A DNA stretch of 34,162 bases from Bacteriovoracaceae bacterium (lineage in GTDB: Bacteria; Bdellovibrionota; Bacteriovoracia; Bacteriovoracales; Bacteriovoracaceae), in assembly GCA_017858255.1 (NCBI GenBank), contig JAFMBV010000032.1:1-34162 (forward strand), read 5' to 3'. Below, one piece after another: positions 17,371 to 24,655 of this stretch; the stretch's first letter is position 1; every line of letters starts with the position of its first letter. A program made the position numbers and the translations under genes. Under the pieces are notes generated by a model. The model had not been told where the DNA came from and did not search any database. It saw only the letters and a list, made by a program, of their open reading frames with translations.

Positions 17371-18279
17371 TCATCTCAATTTAAACTGATACCTATAGAG
17401 CCTTTTCCAAATAGAAGGAGTCCACTCACACATAAAGTCAAAAGTCGGCTCAAACGAATCGAATTCAAAATAGACCTTGTCGCCAAGACCACGGCACTCG
17501 CTTATTTGTTTTGAATAGAGTCCGATGATTCTCTGAAACTCTTCTTCAACTGTAGGACCTTCAGCATAACCATGAATACAGGTAACAGGTTCATCGATAT
17601 TTAACCTCTTAGAAAAGTCTCTAAAGCAAAGTGATACGCCACAAATTTGGTTATCTTTGTCCATTAGAACAAAGCCTAAGTTTTGATCCCCCTCAAGAAA
17701 ATAATCATCTCTGACTTCTTTATCCTTCGTAAGAGGCCAAACAGGATCGTGATCTCTGTCATAAATTCGACAATGAAAATTTTTAACATCTAAAGGGCTA
17801 CCACCATTTTTGTAATATTTTTTAAGACAGACTAAATTTTCCGTGAAGGCCATAAGAGGGAATTCTTCAGGGTGGCTCAGTACACTGGTCCCAGTAATCC
17901 TATTATCCGGGCACAATGATTCTATAAATCGCGTTTTCTCTTCCTCATTTTCATAGCATCCCATGTCTATAGAAAAGTCTTTTTCCTTGGGGGGGAACAG
18001 AGACTGGAGATTATTGTGAAGAGTTGTTCCAACTCCTTTTCTACGGCTTTCGTTTCTGACGTAAACATCTTCTACGAGTGTGAAAGGGTGAAGCTCATTT
18101 CTTGAATAACAGGCGACTCCTAGAATTTCGCCAGCTGTATCTGAAGAAATAGCAATCGATCGAGTATTTAGAAAAGTTCTCAGAAGCACTGAGTCGACTT
18201 TCTCATTGTTTAAAAAGTGCTCAACTTCTTCTAACTGTACTTCCTTTAAAGCCTTTATTTTCATAAAGCTCAATTTCAC
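17371..18279 (-). CDS. GNAT-family acetyltransferase, possibly two-domain (module 2 cargo)
   Basis: The 302-residue cytosolic protein has a GNAT core in its first half: a strand GEILGVACYSRNELHPFTLVEDVYV and the acetyl-CoA motif RNESRRKGVGTTLHNNL (about 77-93, R-x-x-G-x-G type). The second half (about 175-302) contains GFVLMDKDNQICGVSLCFRD, which looks like a second, weaker GNAT-like domain without a clear acetyl-CoA loop. The substrate is unknown. It starts 43 bases before the next right-end block on the other strand and is oriented away from it. Confidence 0.75.
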   Translation of the reverse strand: MKLSFMKIKALKEVQLEEVEHFLNNEKVDSVLLRTFLNTRSIAISSDTAGEILGVACYSRNELHPFTLVEDVYVRNESRRKGVGTTLHNNLQSLFPPKEKDFSIDMGCYENEEEKTRFIESLCPDNRITGTSVLSHPEEFPLMAFTENLVCLKKYYKNGGSPLDVKNFHCRIYDRDHDPVWPLTKDKEVRDDYFLEGDQNLGFVLMDKDNQICGVSLCFRDFSKRLNIDEPVTCIHGYAEGPTVEEEFQRIIGLYSKQISECRGLGDKVYFEFDSFEPTFDFMCEWTPSIWKRLYRYQFKLR

Positions 18280-18316
18280 ACAATCACTGAGAAAACTAAA
18301 GCCAATTTATTCAACT

Positions 18317-18472
18317 TGCTCACACTTTGCTCACGGCCACATGTGAACTTTGATGAAGTTTCATGAAATAAGATGAAATGAAAAATAAGGGTAAGTTATT
18401 AATATTCCTCAAAAAGTTAATGATTCTGGAAGGTTAATTGTTAAGTGCTTGTAACTCCCCTTGGGAGTACCA
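18317..18472 (+). repeat. Module right end (156 bp) ending in a tRNA-Glu 3' copy
   Basis: The block has the same length and sequence as 16395-16550 with one mismatch, from the doubled TGCTCAC motif to the CCA. After the CCA the sequence differs (GTTATTAAAGCCC), so homology stops at the tRNA end, as expected for a crossover there. Together with the terminator that follows, it fills most of the 328-base gene-free stretch 18280-18607. Confidence 0.9.
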
Positions 18473-18478
18473 GTTATT

Positions 18479-18510
18479 AAAGCCCTGCTATATGCGGGGC
18501 TTTTTTTTTT
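18479..18510 (+). terminator. Terminator at the third junction
   Basis: AGCCCTGC (18481-18488) pairs with GCGGGGCT (18494-18501, one GU pair) around TATAT, followed by a run of ten T residues. The sequence differs from the other junction terminators while position and direction are the same. TGCTCAAATC right after it (18510) is a weak version of the left-end motif. Confidence 0.92.
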
Positions 18511-18607
18511 GCTCAAATCTTCAGTTTGAAATTAAGTTTAAGTCAAGATTCAAACAAGCTGCTTTATATCATTTAAACCTAAACACGTTTGACTGTAGTT
18601 TAGGGAC

Positions 18608-19738
18608 ATGAAGAAATCATCATTATTATTGATTCTTGGTCTTTACCTATTTCTCCTATCTTTAACGGGGTTTAAGGAAGCGTGGCATTTAGCTTTTATG
18701 AATCCTCAAAATGAGCATTGGATAAAATCAATTCTTCACAATGCTTTAGAGAGTCCTTTCACAGGGCTGCTTGCTGGAATTGTTATTACCTCAATGGTTC
18801 AAAGTAGTTCAGCAACTATCGCACTAGTGGTGGCAACTGTTGGCTCGGGAGTGATTGAAGTCTCTCATAGTGTCTTTATTTTAATGGGGGCAAATATTGG
18901 CACCACAATAACAAATACTATTGTCGGTCTTGGTTATGGAAAAGATAATACGGACTTCAAGCGCGTGCTTCCCTCCATTCTAGTCGATGATATTTTTAAA
19001 ATGCTAAACGTCGCCCTCTTTTTTACTCTTGAAGTTTTGACGGGTTTTCTTCATAAACTCTCTCAATACTCAGTTGATTTTTTCACAAAGGACACAGGAA
19101 AGAACTCTCTTCTAGCCTATTTTCCCGACCTAGTCGATGTAATCACAAAGCCCGTAATCAACCACACGGTTCTTCCCTTCGCCCATCTCGTCTCCTCTCC
19201 AATTGTCTCTGCATTAATTGTGGGCATCGCATTTTTTTTGCTGCTTATTTTTGCCCTCAACATGATGGGTCACTCCTTGGAAAGACTGCTCAAGGATAAA
19301 AGTGAAGCCTTCTTGAAAAAGGCTCTCGCTAATCGCCCCCAGGCTTTTGGTATTGGCTTGGTCCTTTGCTGGCTTTTACAGTCAAGTTCTGTCACCACGA
19401 GCCTGATCATCCCCCTCGTGTCTCAGTCTATTGTTAGCCTTCCCTCTGTTTATTACTACTCACTTGGTGCGGCTATTGGGACGACCTGTGATCCGGGACA
19501 ACTCCTCTCTTATCTTAAGTTTGGACCCCTCGGCCTTAAGGCAGGGGCTATTCATATCTTCCTTAATTTATTGGGAGTGTTAATTTTTGCTCTTGTTCCC
19601 GGATTAAAAGAACTTCCACAATTCATTGCCACCTCCCTAGGTAATACTATAGCCAGCCGTAAAAAAGGTCCTCTCTATTTGATTGGCTACACCTTTACAG
19701 TTTTTATCTTATTTCCCTTGGGGGCCATTTTTCTTTAG
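18608..19738 (+). CDS. Na+/phosphate-cotransporter-family membrane protein (module 3 cargo)
   Basis: The 376-residue protein has about 8-9 hydrophobic segments and the two inverted repeats of the NptA/SLC34 family. Each repeat has its QSSS signature: MVQSSSATIALVVA (about 63-76) and LLQSSSVTTSLIIP (about 257-270), followed by GANIGTTITNT and GAAIGTTCDPG. It should import phosphate (or a similar anion) with Na+ across the inner membrane. There is no C-terminal PhoU domain, unlike many bacterial YjbB-type members. Cargo of this type is unusual beside secreted proteases. It is the first gene after the third junction, in the tRNA direction, with AGGGAC just before the ATG. Confidence 0.88.
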   Translation: MKKSSLLLILGLYLFLLSLTGFKEAWHLAFMNPQNEHWIKSILHNALESPFTGLLAGIVITSMVQSSSATIALVVATVGSGVIEVSHSVFILMGANIGTTITNTIVGLGYGKDNTDFKRVLPSILVDDIFKMLNVALFFTLEVLTGFLHKLSQYSVDFFTKDTGKNSLLAYFPDLVDVITKPVINHTVLPFAHLVSSPIVSALIVGIAFFLLLIFALNMMGHSLERLLKDKSEAFLKKALANRPQAFGIGLVLCWLLQSSSVTTSLIIPLVSQSIVSLPSVYYYSLGAAIGTTCDPGQLLSYLKFGPLGLKAGAIHIFLNLLGVLIFALVPGLKELPQFIATSLGNTIASRKKGPLYLIGYTFTVFILFPLGAIFL

Positions 19739-19884
19739 AGCACCTGAACTATAAAGGGTGACTCCTAACCTATTACTAAAATTCTAAGGCCAAATTTAAA
19801 GCGAGCATTAAATACCTAACTGGATATTTATCCTCCCTCCACCTAATATGCCCTTGATTAAAGAATATCAATCAGGAGGGACCT

Positions 19885-20028
19885 ATGATCCTAAGATTTT
19901 TTAAAAAATTTTTCTATTGTATTTTAAGAAAGTCACCCGAAGCTCCTTATGACTTTTTGAAGCTAGAATATTCAAGGGCAAGGCCTTTAGGTGAATATCA
20001 GCAAGAGGATCACATAATTAGTAAGTGA
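19885..20028 (+). CDS. Small basic protein, 47 residues (module 3 cargo)
   Basis: A very strong ribosome-binding site (AGGAGGG at 19874-19880) lies four bases before an ATG that opens 47 codons ending in TGA. The product starts MILRFFKKFFYCILRK, an amphipathic, basic and aromatic helix, then a polar tail with SPEAPYDFLKLEYSRARP. No family recognised; the N-terminus may sit on a membrane. Evidence for coding is the ribosome-binding site and the clean open frame. Confidence 0.5.
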   Translation: MILRFFKKFFYCILRKSPEAPYDFLKLEYSRARPLGEYQQEDHIISK

Positions 20029-20038
20029 GCCTCTTAAA

Positions 20039-20986
20039 TTAATGAAATTGAGGGAGATCTAAATGGTAGCCAAACCAAACTTGAACTCCCTCTTCATATT
20101 TTTGGGAATCTCTTTCAGGCCAACTTTTTGTTTCGGGACGAAATGCCCTAAAGTGGTTTTCTTCATGAATGGCTTGTGCTTCTGAACCAGAAAAGCTCAT
20201 GGTTCCACACATGATATGCTTGGCGTGAACGAGTTCATGATAGACGTTATCAATATAAAGAAAGGGAATCTGCTCTCTCTCAGAGGATTTTGTACCAACG
20301 AGATGAGAGCCCTCCACAGGTTGATCAAAGCGAAAACGAATGTAAGCATTCTCTCCTCTTCCTTCAAAAATTCCTGAACTTGCGTGATTTGCCCCAGTAT
20401 AGCCTCCACCAGAAAGGGAATGCTTATCATCGTAAATTAAAAGTTCTTTTTGGCAGTCCTGCATATCCTCATAAAGTTTCATGCCTAGGGGGTTTGCCTT
20501 AATTTGGTGAAGAGTATTAAGCATTCTTTTTAGTTTTTTAGGAGAACCTTTAACTGTGATAAACGGAAATGGAGCAAAAGAAATAGTTTCTTCTTCGGCC
20601 TCTTCAAGCTCTTTAAGGAAGTCTGCTTCACTTAGATTAAATGCACCTCCATACTCTTCTTGAAAGACTTCAAAAAGTATGGGGAAGAGACTGTAAGCAT
20701 CAGTGCTAACACTATTTCCCAACAGTTCTCTCAAACCGCCACCTTGATAAGCGAGGTGCGAATCGTTTATCGAGACACGAAACTCAGGTCTTTTATGTTT
20801 AAGACCATGAATAAGCATTTCTCCAGTTTTTGTTTTATAAATTTCTGTCATGGTGTCTGTTAGTTTTAGAACCAAGCTTCTTGGACCTTTAAAAGTAGTA
20901 CGTTGGTAACTCCATGAAATATCGGCTTCATTCGCATGAACTAGGCCTAAATGAAAAAAGAAACTGAATAAGATTATTTTTTTCAT
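20039..20986 (-). CDS. Secreted HExxH metalloprotease-like protein (module 3 cargo)
   Basis: The 315-residue protein has a signal peptide (MKKIILFSFFFHLGLVHA, about 1-18) and a zinc motif HELVH (His250, Glu251, His254) in the context YIDNVYHELVHAKHIMCG. Downstream EAQAIHEENHFRAFRPETK could supply the third ligand. This pattern is like the M91 (NleD-type) peptidases, but I hold that loosely. It is probably exported. The ATG at 20986 overlaps the stop of the upstream gene (TGATG), with no ribosome-binding site of its own, so translation is probably coupled. Confidence 0.75.
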   Translation of the reverse strand: MKKIILFSFFFHLGLVHANEADISWSYQRTTFKGPRSLVLKLTDTMTEIYKTKTGEMLIHGLKHKRPEFRVSINDSHLAYQGGGLRELLGNSVSTDAYSLFPILFEVFQEEYGGAFNLSEADFLKELEEAEEETISFAPFPFITVKGSPKKLKRMLNTLHQIKANPLGMKLYEDMQDCQKELLIYDDKHSLSGGGYTGANHASSGIFEGRGENAYIRFRFDQPVEGSHLVGTKSSEREQIPFLYIDNVYHELVHAKHIMCGTMSFSGSEAQAIHEENHFRAFRPETKSWPERDSQKYEEGVQVWFGYHLDLPQFH

Positions 20987-21795
20987 CAATGATACTTTTG
21001 GATTAGTGCCTTCACTTTACTTTGAATATCAAAATCTTCTAAAAACTGTACTCGCTTTTGTTCATCCTCTTGCCAGGCAGCTTCTTCCTCAAGCAACTCG
21101 CATGCAAAAGCCACTTCTTCAGCTGAGTGTTCAACCTGGGGAAAGCAACAAAATTGGGTAAGATAAACAATGTCCACGTACTTTTTTGGAAAGTGACTAC
21201 TTCCCGTCCAGTGAAACATCTCATGAAAGACTAGAGAACGTGGATTTTCTATAAAACCAACTCTTGGATTTCGAGTGCCTGGAATTACATCTTCAATTCT
21301 TAGTTCGTGGTTATAAAAAAGAACGAAATTATTCCTTTGAGCCTCAGTCATATATACAGGAAAATTACCCGCCATCCTATTAGTATCAAATAAAACCGAA
21401 GGGTGGGGAGGGAGTCCATGATCTTGGCCTCCCTGTTCAAGCTCATCAGCTAAAGAAGAGGCGACAGCATAATAGCTATTTGTGACTCCGTAATTACACG
21501 TCAATATTTTCTCTTTCGTCCCCTCGATAATTTCAAAAAAGTGCTGAAACTTATCAACAACAAAAGGAGCAAAGTCATGGTTATTAAGGCAGGTTTTTGT
21601 CTGTGATAGTGAGCTTAAAAAATCATTTTTAAGCCTGGTATTTCCCTCTGTTTGCTCTATCTGAGAGTCATAATAGGGATAGGTCTCACAGCTTTTAATC
21701 ATAAGGTTAAAACGCTCAAGTCGAAGCTCACTTGAAAAGACAGAACTCACTGAAATTACGCTAAAGAGCAATGTAAGGAATACTAAATTTGGCAT
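20986..21795 (-). CDS. Secreted protein with a metzincin-like zinc motif (module 3 cargo)
   Basis: The product (269 residues from the ATG at 21795; a GTG at 21810 is also possible, neither with a good ribosome-binding site) has a signal peptide (about 1-22). Near residue 191 lies HEMFHWTGSSH, a full H-E-x-x-H-x-x-G-x-x-H motif, which gives three zinc ligands and the catalytic Glu. Metzincins have a Met-turn after this motif, but no Met is found anywhere downstream, so it is either a divergent clan or uses another ligand, for example the acidic HSAEEVAFAC stretch. Six or more Cys suggest disulfides in an exported protein. It is the first gene of a coupled pair with the HELVH protein. Confidence 0.72.
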   Translation of the reverse strand: MPNLVFLTLLFSVISVSSVFSSELRLERFNLMIKSCETYPYYDSQIEQTEGNTRLKNDFLSSLSQTKTCLNNHDFAPFVVDKFQHFFEIIEGTKEKILTCNYGVTNSYYAVASSLADELEQGGQDHGLPPHPSVLFDTNRMAGNFPVYMTEAQRNNFVLFYNHELRIEDVIPGTRNPRVGFIENPRSLVFHEMFHWTGSSHFPKKYVDIVYLTQFCCFPQVEHSAEEVAFACELLEEEAAWQEDEQKRVQFLEDFDIQSKVKALIQKYH

Positions 21796-21941
21796 GCCCA
21801 AAGAAAGCACAATTCTGCCAAAAGCCCCTGAATTTTGTAGTTTATTTAGGGACTAACAACCTGTAGAGCCCAGCATGTAAGAAAAAGTCAGAAAGTTCAA
21901 TGTTTTCTATTTGGACTCCTTTAATTACGACCTCTTTTAGT

Positions 21942-22097
21942 TGCTCACACTTTGCTCACAGGCACATGTGAAATTAGATGAAGTTTCGTGAAAAAAGATG
22001 AAACAAAGAATCAGGGTAAGCTGTCGATATTCCTCTAGAAGGCAATGATTCTGGAAGGTTAATAAATTGGTGTTTGGAATTCCCCTTGGGAGTACCA
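21942..22097 (+). repeat. Module right end (156 bp), diverged copy
   Basis: The block aligns without gaps to 18317-18472, with 26 mismatches by my count (about 83% identity). The doubled TGCTCACACTTTGCTCAC, the stretch AATGATTCTGGAAGGTTAAT and the tRNA-Glu end (22082-22097) are kept. The gene-free stretch 21811-22185 holds this block and the terminator that follows; the first 130 bases show nothing else I can name. Confidence 0.88.
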
Positions 22098-22107
22098 ATT
22101 TTATATT

Positions 22108-22136
22108 AAAGCCCCGTTTTTACGGGGCTTTTTTTT
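22108..22136 (+). terminator. Terminator at the fourth junction
   Basis: AAAGCCCCGT (22108-22117) pairs with ACGGGGCTTT (22122-22131) around TTTT, with T residues to 22136. Confidence 0.93.
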
Positions 22137-22150
22137 GTCCAAAATCCTCT

Positions 22151-22170
22151 TGAACACCTTTGAACACCCC
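22151..22170 (+). repeat. Left-end arm-like motif, module 4 (different type)
   Basis: TGAACACCTT and TGAACACCCC lie in direct tandem, 69 bases from the core start. The same motif recurs at the right end of this module (23486) and nowhere else that I saw, so both ends of module 4 share their own motif in place of TGCTCAC. Confidence 0.65.
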
Positions 22171-22185
22171 AACCGACAAGAGCCC

Positions 22186-22419
22186 TTATTCAATACAGTC
22201 CCATGCTTCAACGATTTCGGGTATGGACTGACTAAGTCTGTAAAAACTACTTCTATTTTGAAATCCAAGATAACGAGAAACACGTTTCTTATTCCCCTCA
22301 CAAAAATCTATTGCAGTATTTATTTCCTTGGCCACAGCAATAGTGACCTTACAAGACCCACATACATTCTTTCCAAGATTATTCTTCGTGAAACACCGTT
22401 TACAATATGGATGATACAT
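22186..22419 (-). CDS. Zinc-ribbon plus Fis-type HTH protein (module 4 cargo)
   Basis: The 77-residue protein has an N-terminal zinc ribbon (Cys6-x2-Cys9, Cys20-x2-Cys23) and then INTAIDFCEGNKKRVSRYLG followed by QNRSSFYRL (about 33-62). This has the shape of the Fis/NtrC C-terminal helix-turn-helix (compare A-L-x-x-x-x-G-N-x-x-x-A-A-x-x-L-G-I-x-R-x-T-L-Y-R). The ribosome-binding site AGGAGG lies six bases before the ATG and is one of the best in the window. It is probably a small DNA-binding regulator. Its place just inside the left end of a mobile module makes a role in excision control or element regulation possible, which is inference. Confidence 0.75.
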   Translation of the reverse strand: MYHPYCKRCFTKNNLGKNVCGSCKVTIAVAKEINTAIDFCEGNKKRVSRYLGFQNRSSFYRLSQSIPEIVEAWDCIE

Positions 22420-22754
22420 CTATTGCCTCCTAAGTAGCTGATTTAGACTTTTTTCGTTCAATAGGGTCTCTTTAGTCCTTTTAAAATATTAATATTATCA
22501 ACACTCATTCTATCTCCCATGGGTTGTTGGATAGGTCGAATGAATTTTATGATGATTAGATGGACTTTTATATTTTCCATATAAGTAACTGAGAATACAG
22601 ACAAAATCGACAATGCAAGCAACTGCATTTATAGAATTATTAAAAGTTGAATTATTTTGTTTAGTTCAACTATTGGCAGTTTAAAGAATTATTAAAGTTT
22701 TACCTGAATTGTTCGATAAATTATTTGAATACTTGCGAACTAAATGGAGTCATT
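22420..22754 (+). other. Gene-free stretch in module 4
   Basis: The stretch is AT-rich and has stops in all frames. It holds an imperfect hairpin (AGTTGAA near 22645 with TTCAACT near 22664) and presumably the divergent promoters of the two module 4 genes. I see no clear -35/-10 pair. Confidence 0.4.
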
Positions 22755-23114
22755 TTGAATATATACAAACGCATCATCCTATTTCTGGCTATTTCCTTTA
22801 GCTTTAACGTGATGGCAAACGACTGTGAAGCAATTGATAAAAAACGATACCCTACAGAATATAAAATGTGCAAAGATATTGCAAAAAAATCTGCTGACTC
22901 CAAGGGGATAGATTGTCCAAATTGTTTGGTTGATGACTTATCTGATTGTACTAGGCAAATAAACAAGGAAATTTCATGTGATGAAGGAAACTATATTTTT
23001 GTTAGTGGAAAAACAGGTACTAATATCAATGACACCCTAACTAGAGAATCAAAAAAATCATCTCCTGCTTCAAATGGAGGTAGTGATAATACTTCAAAAA
23101 CTATCCCGAAATAG
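22755..23114 (+). CDS. Small secreted Cys-containing protein (module 4 cargo)
   Basis: The frame opens at a TTG at 22725, but GGAG (22746-22749) points to the TTG at 22755, five bases away, so I use it. The 119-residue product starts with a signal peptide (MNIYKRIILFLAISFSFNVMA, cleavage before NDCEA). The mature part has Cys in DCEA, KMCKD, IDCPNC, SDCTR and ISCDEG (six in all, probably disulfides) and a Ser/Asn/Lys-rich tail. No family recognised. It ends before an AT-rich hairpin. Confidence 0.6.
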   Translation: MNIYKRIILFLAISFSFNVMANDCEAIDKKRYPTEYKMCKDIAKKSADSKGIDCPNCLVDDLSDCTRQINKEISCDEGNYIFVSGKTGTNINDTLTRESKKSSPASNGGSDNTSKTIPK

Positions 23115-23120
23115 ATTAAA

Positions 23121-23160
23121 AATAATTATAAATTAGACTTATAATTATTAAATTATTTTT
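23121..23160 (+). terminator. AT-only hairpin, possible terminator
   Basis: AATAATTATAA (23121-23131) pairs perfectly with TTATAATTATT (23139-23149) around ATTAGAC, with a T run at 23156-23160. The stem has no GC pairs, so termination would be weak. It lies just after the stop at 23114. Confidence 0.45.
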
Positions 23161-23271
23161 AAAGTCAAGAGAACGAGGGAGTCATTATCAGTATCGACTA
23201 TATCCTTAAACTACCTTGAACTAATGATTTAACTGGATGTTGTTCTTAATCCAAATATAGGTCGGGTAATT

Positions 23272-23442
23272 CTAAGATAGCCTTGTGTTGAACAAACTCT
23301 CCTTTACGCAATCGCTTGCATGGCCAATTAAAAAAGCTTTTAAGATGCCGATACAAATATCCTTACTTGGATAGAAGTTTATCAAAAAAATGTCTTTGAT
23401 GGCTTGTTCTGGTCTGTTTTCGCATTCATTAATTATCCTCAA
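23272..23442 (-). pseudogene. Possible small or decayed ORF in module 4
   Basis: A 57-codon frame from a TTG gives a protein-like sequence (LRIINECENRPEQAIKDIF and PSKDICIGILKAFLIGHASD). No usable ribosome-binding site precedes it, and the frame is closed by a stop a few codons further upstream. It is either a gene remnant or chance. The rest of the 645-base stretch 23115-23759 holds only the AT hairpin, the diverged right-end block and a terminator. Confidence 0.2.
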
Positions 23443-23485
23443 TACCCCACAACCTATTCAAAATTTCCCAAGTAGTAAATCTACC

Positions 23486-23641
23486 TTGAACACCTTTTGA
23501 ACACCCCAACTCATGAATTACGGTGAAATATCCAAGGATAAGATTAAATAAGAAAATGAGGAAGACCGCATTCACACTGACAAAACCTTGATTTCATAGT
23601 GGTTTAATTATTAATGGTTTAAGCACCCCTTGGGAGTACCA
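23486..23641 (+). repeat. Module right end (156 bp) with a different arm motif
   Basis: The block begins with TTGAACACC repeated at an 11-base interval (23486 and 23497) and ends with the tRNA-Glu end at 23626-23641, the same overall length as the other three blocks. The interior is strongly diverged, but core-proximal similarity remains: GGTTTAATTATTAATGG against GGTTAATTGTTAAGTGC, each starting 29 bases before the core. Confidence 0.8.
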
Positions 23642-23651
23642 AGTTATAATC

Positions 23652-23677
23652 AAGCCACTGGAAACAGTGGCTTTTTT
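23652..23677 (+). terminator. Terminator at the fifth junction
   Basis: AAGCCACTG and CAGTGGCTT form the stem around GAAA, then T residues. The sequence from the tRNA end through this hairpin equals that at 16568, apart from 8 extra bases before the hairpin in the 16568 copy. Confidence 0.93.
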
Positions 23678-23759
23678 ATTGCCTAATTTCTATTTTTTGC
23701 GACTCATTATTCACCACTACTAACATTGCTAACAATCTCAGCAATTGGCCCAACTTACA

Positions 23760-24482
23760 CTAGACTTTCATTTTGGAGTACTCATGACGGGAAAGCTGAT
23801 CAAGTTTTTTCATCCAAGGAAAAAGGTACTCACTATCTTTAATAAAGTCCCTAAAGAAACAAAGCTGTGGGTTGTAGAGTTGGTAGCAAAAACTAAAAAG
23901 CGAGAAGTCGACAATAGAGATCTCTTCACCGAGCCAAAAAGTAGAGTTTTTCAAATGATTATCAAATCCAGTAAGGAGCTCTAGAGCCAACTCTTTCTTT
24001 TGGTTGGCCATGTAGGAGATATCTTCCACCTGCGAATTTAGAGTCAGCATTGTCTTCGATATGAGATTCAACTTTTCTTCCGTAAGGCCATCATAAATCT
24101 TGGTGTAATCTTTGAAGATTCTTTCTTTAACCTTCTCCTCAGTGCAAAGAATGCTTGTGTAGAGTCCCACTAAGTTCGTTGTGGACCACTCGAAAAGAAT
24201 TCGCGTAGCAAGTGAGTTCATCTCCGGAATAAGGCAGATATTATTTCGATGAGCCGAGTCCTTACATAGTTGAATGATCTCAGTTGATGAAAAAATCTTT
24301 TCATTTTCCCTCAAGAGAGGAACTTGTCTTAACTCGAGATGAAGACTTTTAGCATCCTGAGGCATGACAATCCAGCGAGGACTAAACTCAACCTTACAAT
24401 ATTTCAGAAGCCTCATAAAGAAGAGGCACCTTATGGAGATGCTCTCCACATATGAATCAGAAAACCAGACAATTAATTCCAT
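23760..24482 (-). CDS. Glutathione S-transferase-like protein (module 5 cargo)
   Basis: The 240-residue protein has a diverged thioredoxin-like N-terminal domain, in which RQVPLLRENEKIFSSTEIIQL (about 52-72) matches the GST pattern V-P-x-L-x-x-x-x-x-x-x-x-E/S-S-x-x-I. The C-terminal helical domain carries FWLGEEISIVDFSLF (about 182-196), like the conserved F-L-x-G-x-x-x-S-x-A-D-x-x-L motif. No Ser/Cys/Tyr catalytic residue can be named with confidence near the N-terminus. It is probably cytosolic, with unknown substrate. It is the only gene of the fifth module and runs against the tRNA direction. AAGG touches the ATG, so the ribosome-binding site is poor. Confidence 0.65.
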   Translation of the reverse strand: MELIVWFSDSYVESISIRCLFFMRLLKYCKVEFSPRWIVMPQDAKSLHLELRQVPLLRENEKIFSSTEIIQLCKDSAHRNNICLIPEMNSLATRILFEWSTTNLVGLYTSILCTEEKVKERIFKDYTKIYDGLTEEKLNLISKTMLTLNSQVEDISYMANQKKELALELLTGFDNHLKNSTFWLGEEISIVDFSLFSFCYQLYNPQLCFFRDFIKDSEYLFPWMKKLDQLSRHEYSKMKV

Positions 24483-24609
24483 CCTTAAATTATAGTGTAT
24501 TTTTTCATTAATCTAAACGCGAATAAAGGGTCTAAAACAACCAAAGAAATGCAAAATAAATCCTTTGAACACAGGCGTTAAACAATAAGTATTGTGCCCA
24601 ACTATACGG

Positions 24610-24655
24610 GACCAAGGAAAGGACAGATCAATTGGAAACAGTGGCTTTTTTTTTT
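24610..24655 (+). repeat. Decayed sixth junction
   Basis: GGAAACAGTGGCTTTTTT (from 24634), then TTTGCCTTTAAGGTATCTGCTCACTC, follows the left-end pattern at 16577-16620 (terminator right arm, T run, GCCT, ATCTGCTCAC). The left arm of the hairpin is degraded (GATCAATTG for AAGCCACTG), and only GGGACCAAGG remains where the tRNA end should be. This looks like an old left end whose core site has decayed. Confidence 0.5.

Noticed and set aside
18608..19738. The Na/Pi transporter as the ancestral chromosomal gene after tRNA-Glu
   Set aside because: It lies between two full junctions (18457 and 22082) with a 156-bp right end beyond it, so it sits inside a module by the same criteria as the others.
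22101..22301. A minus-strand ORF over the fourth terminator
   Set aside because: It runs through the terminator hairpin and lies out of frame with the zinc-ribbon/HTH gene, which has a strong AGGAGG.
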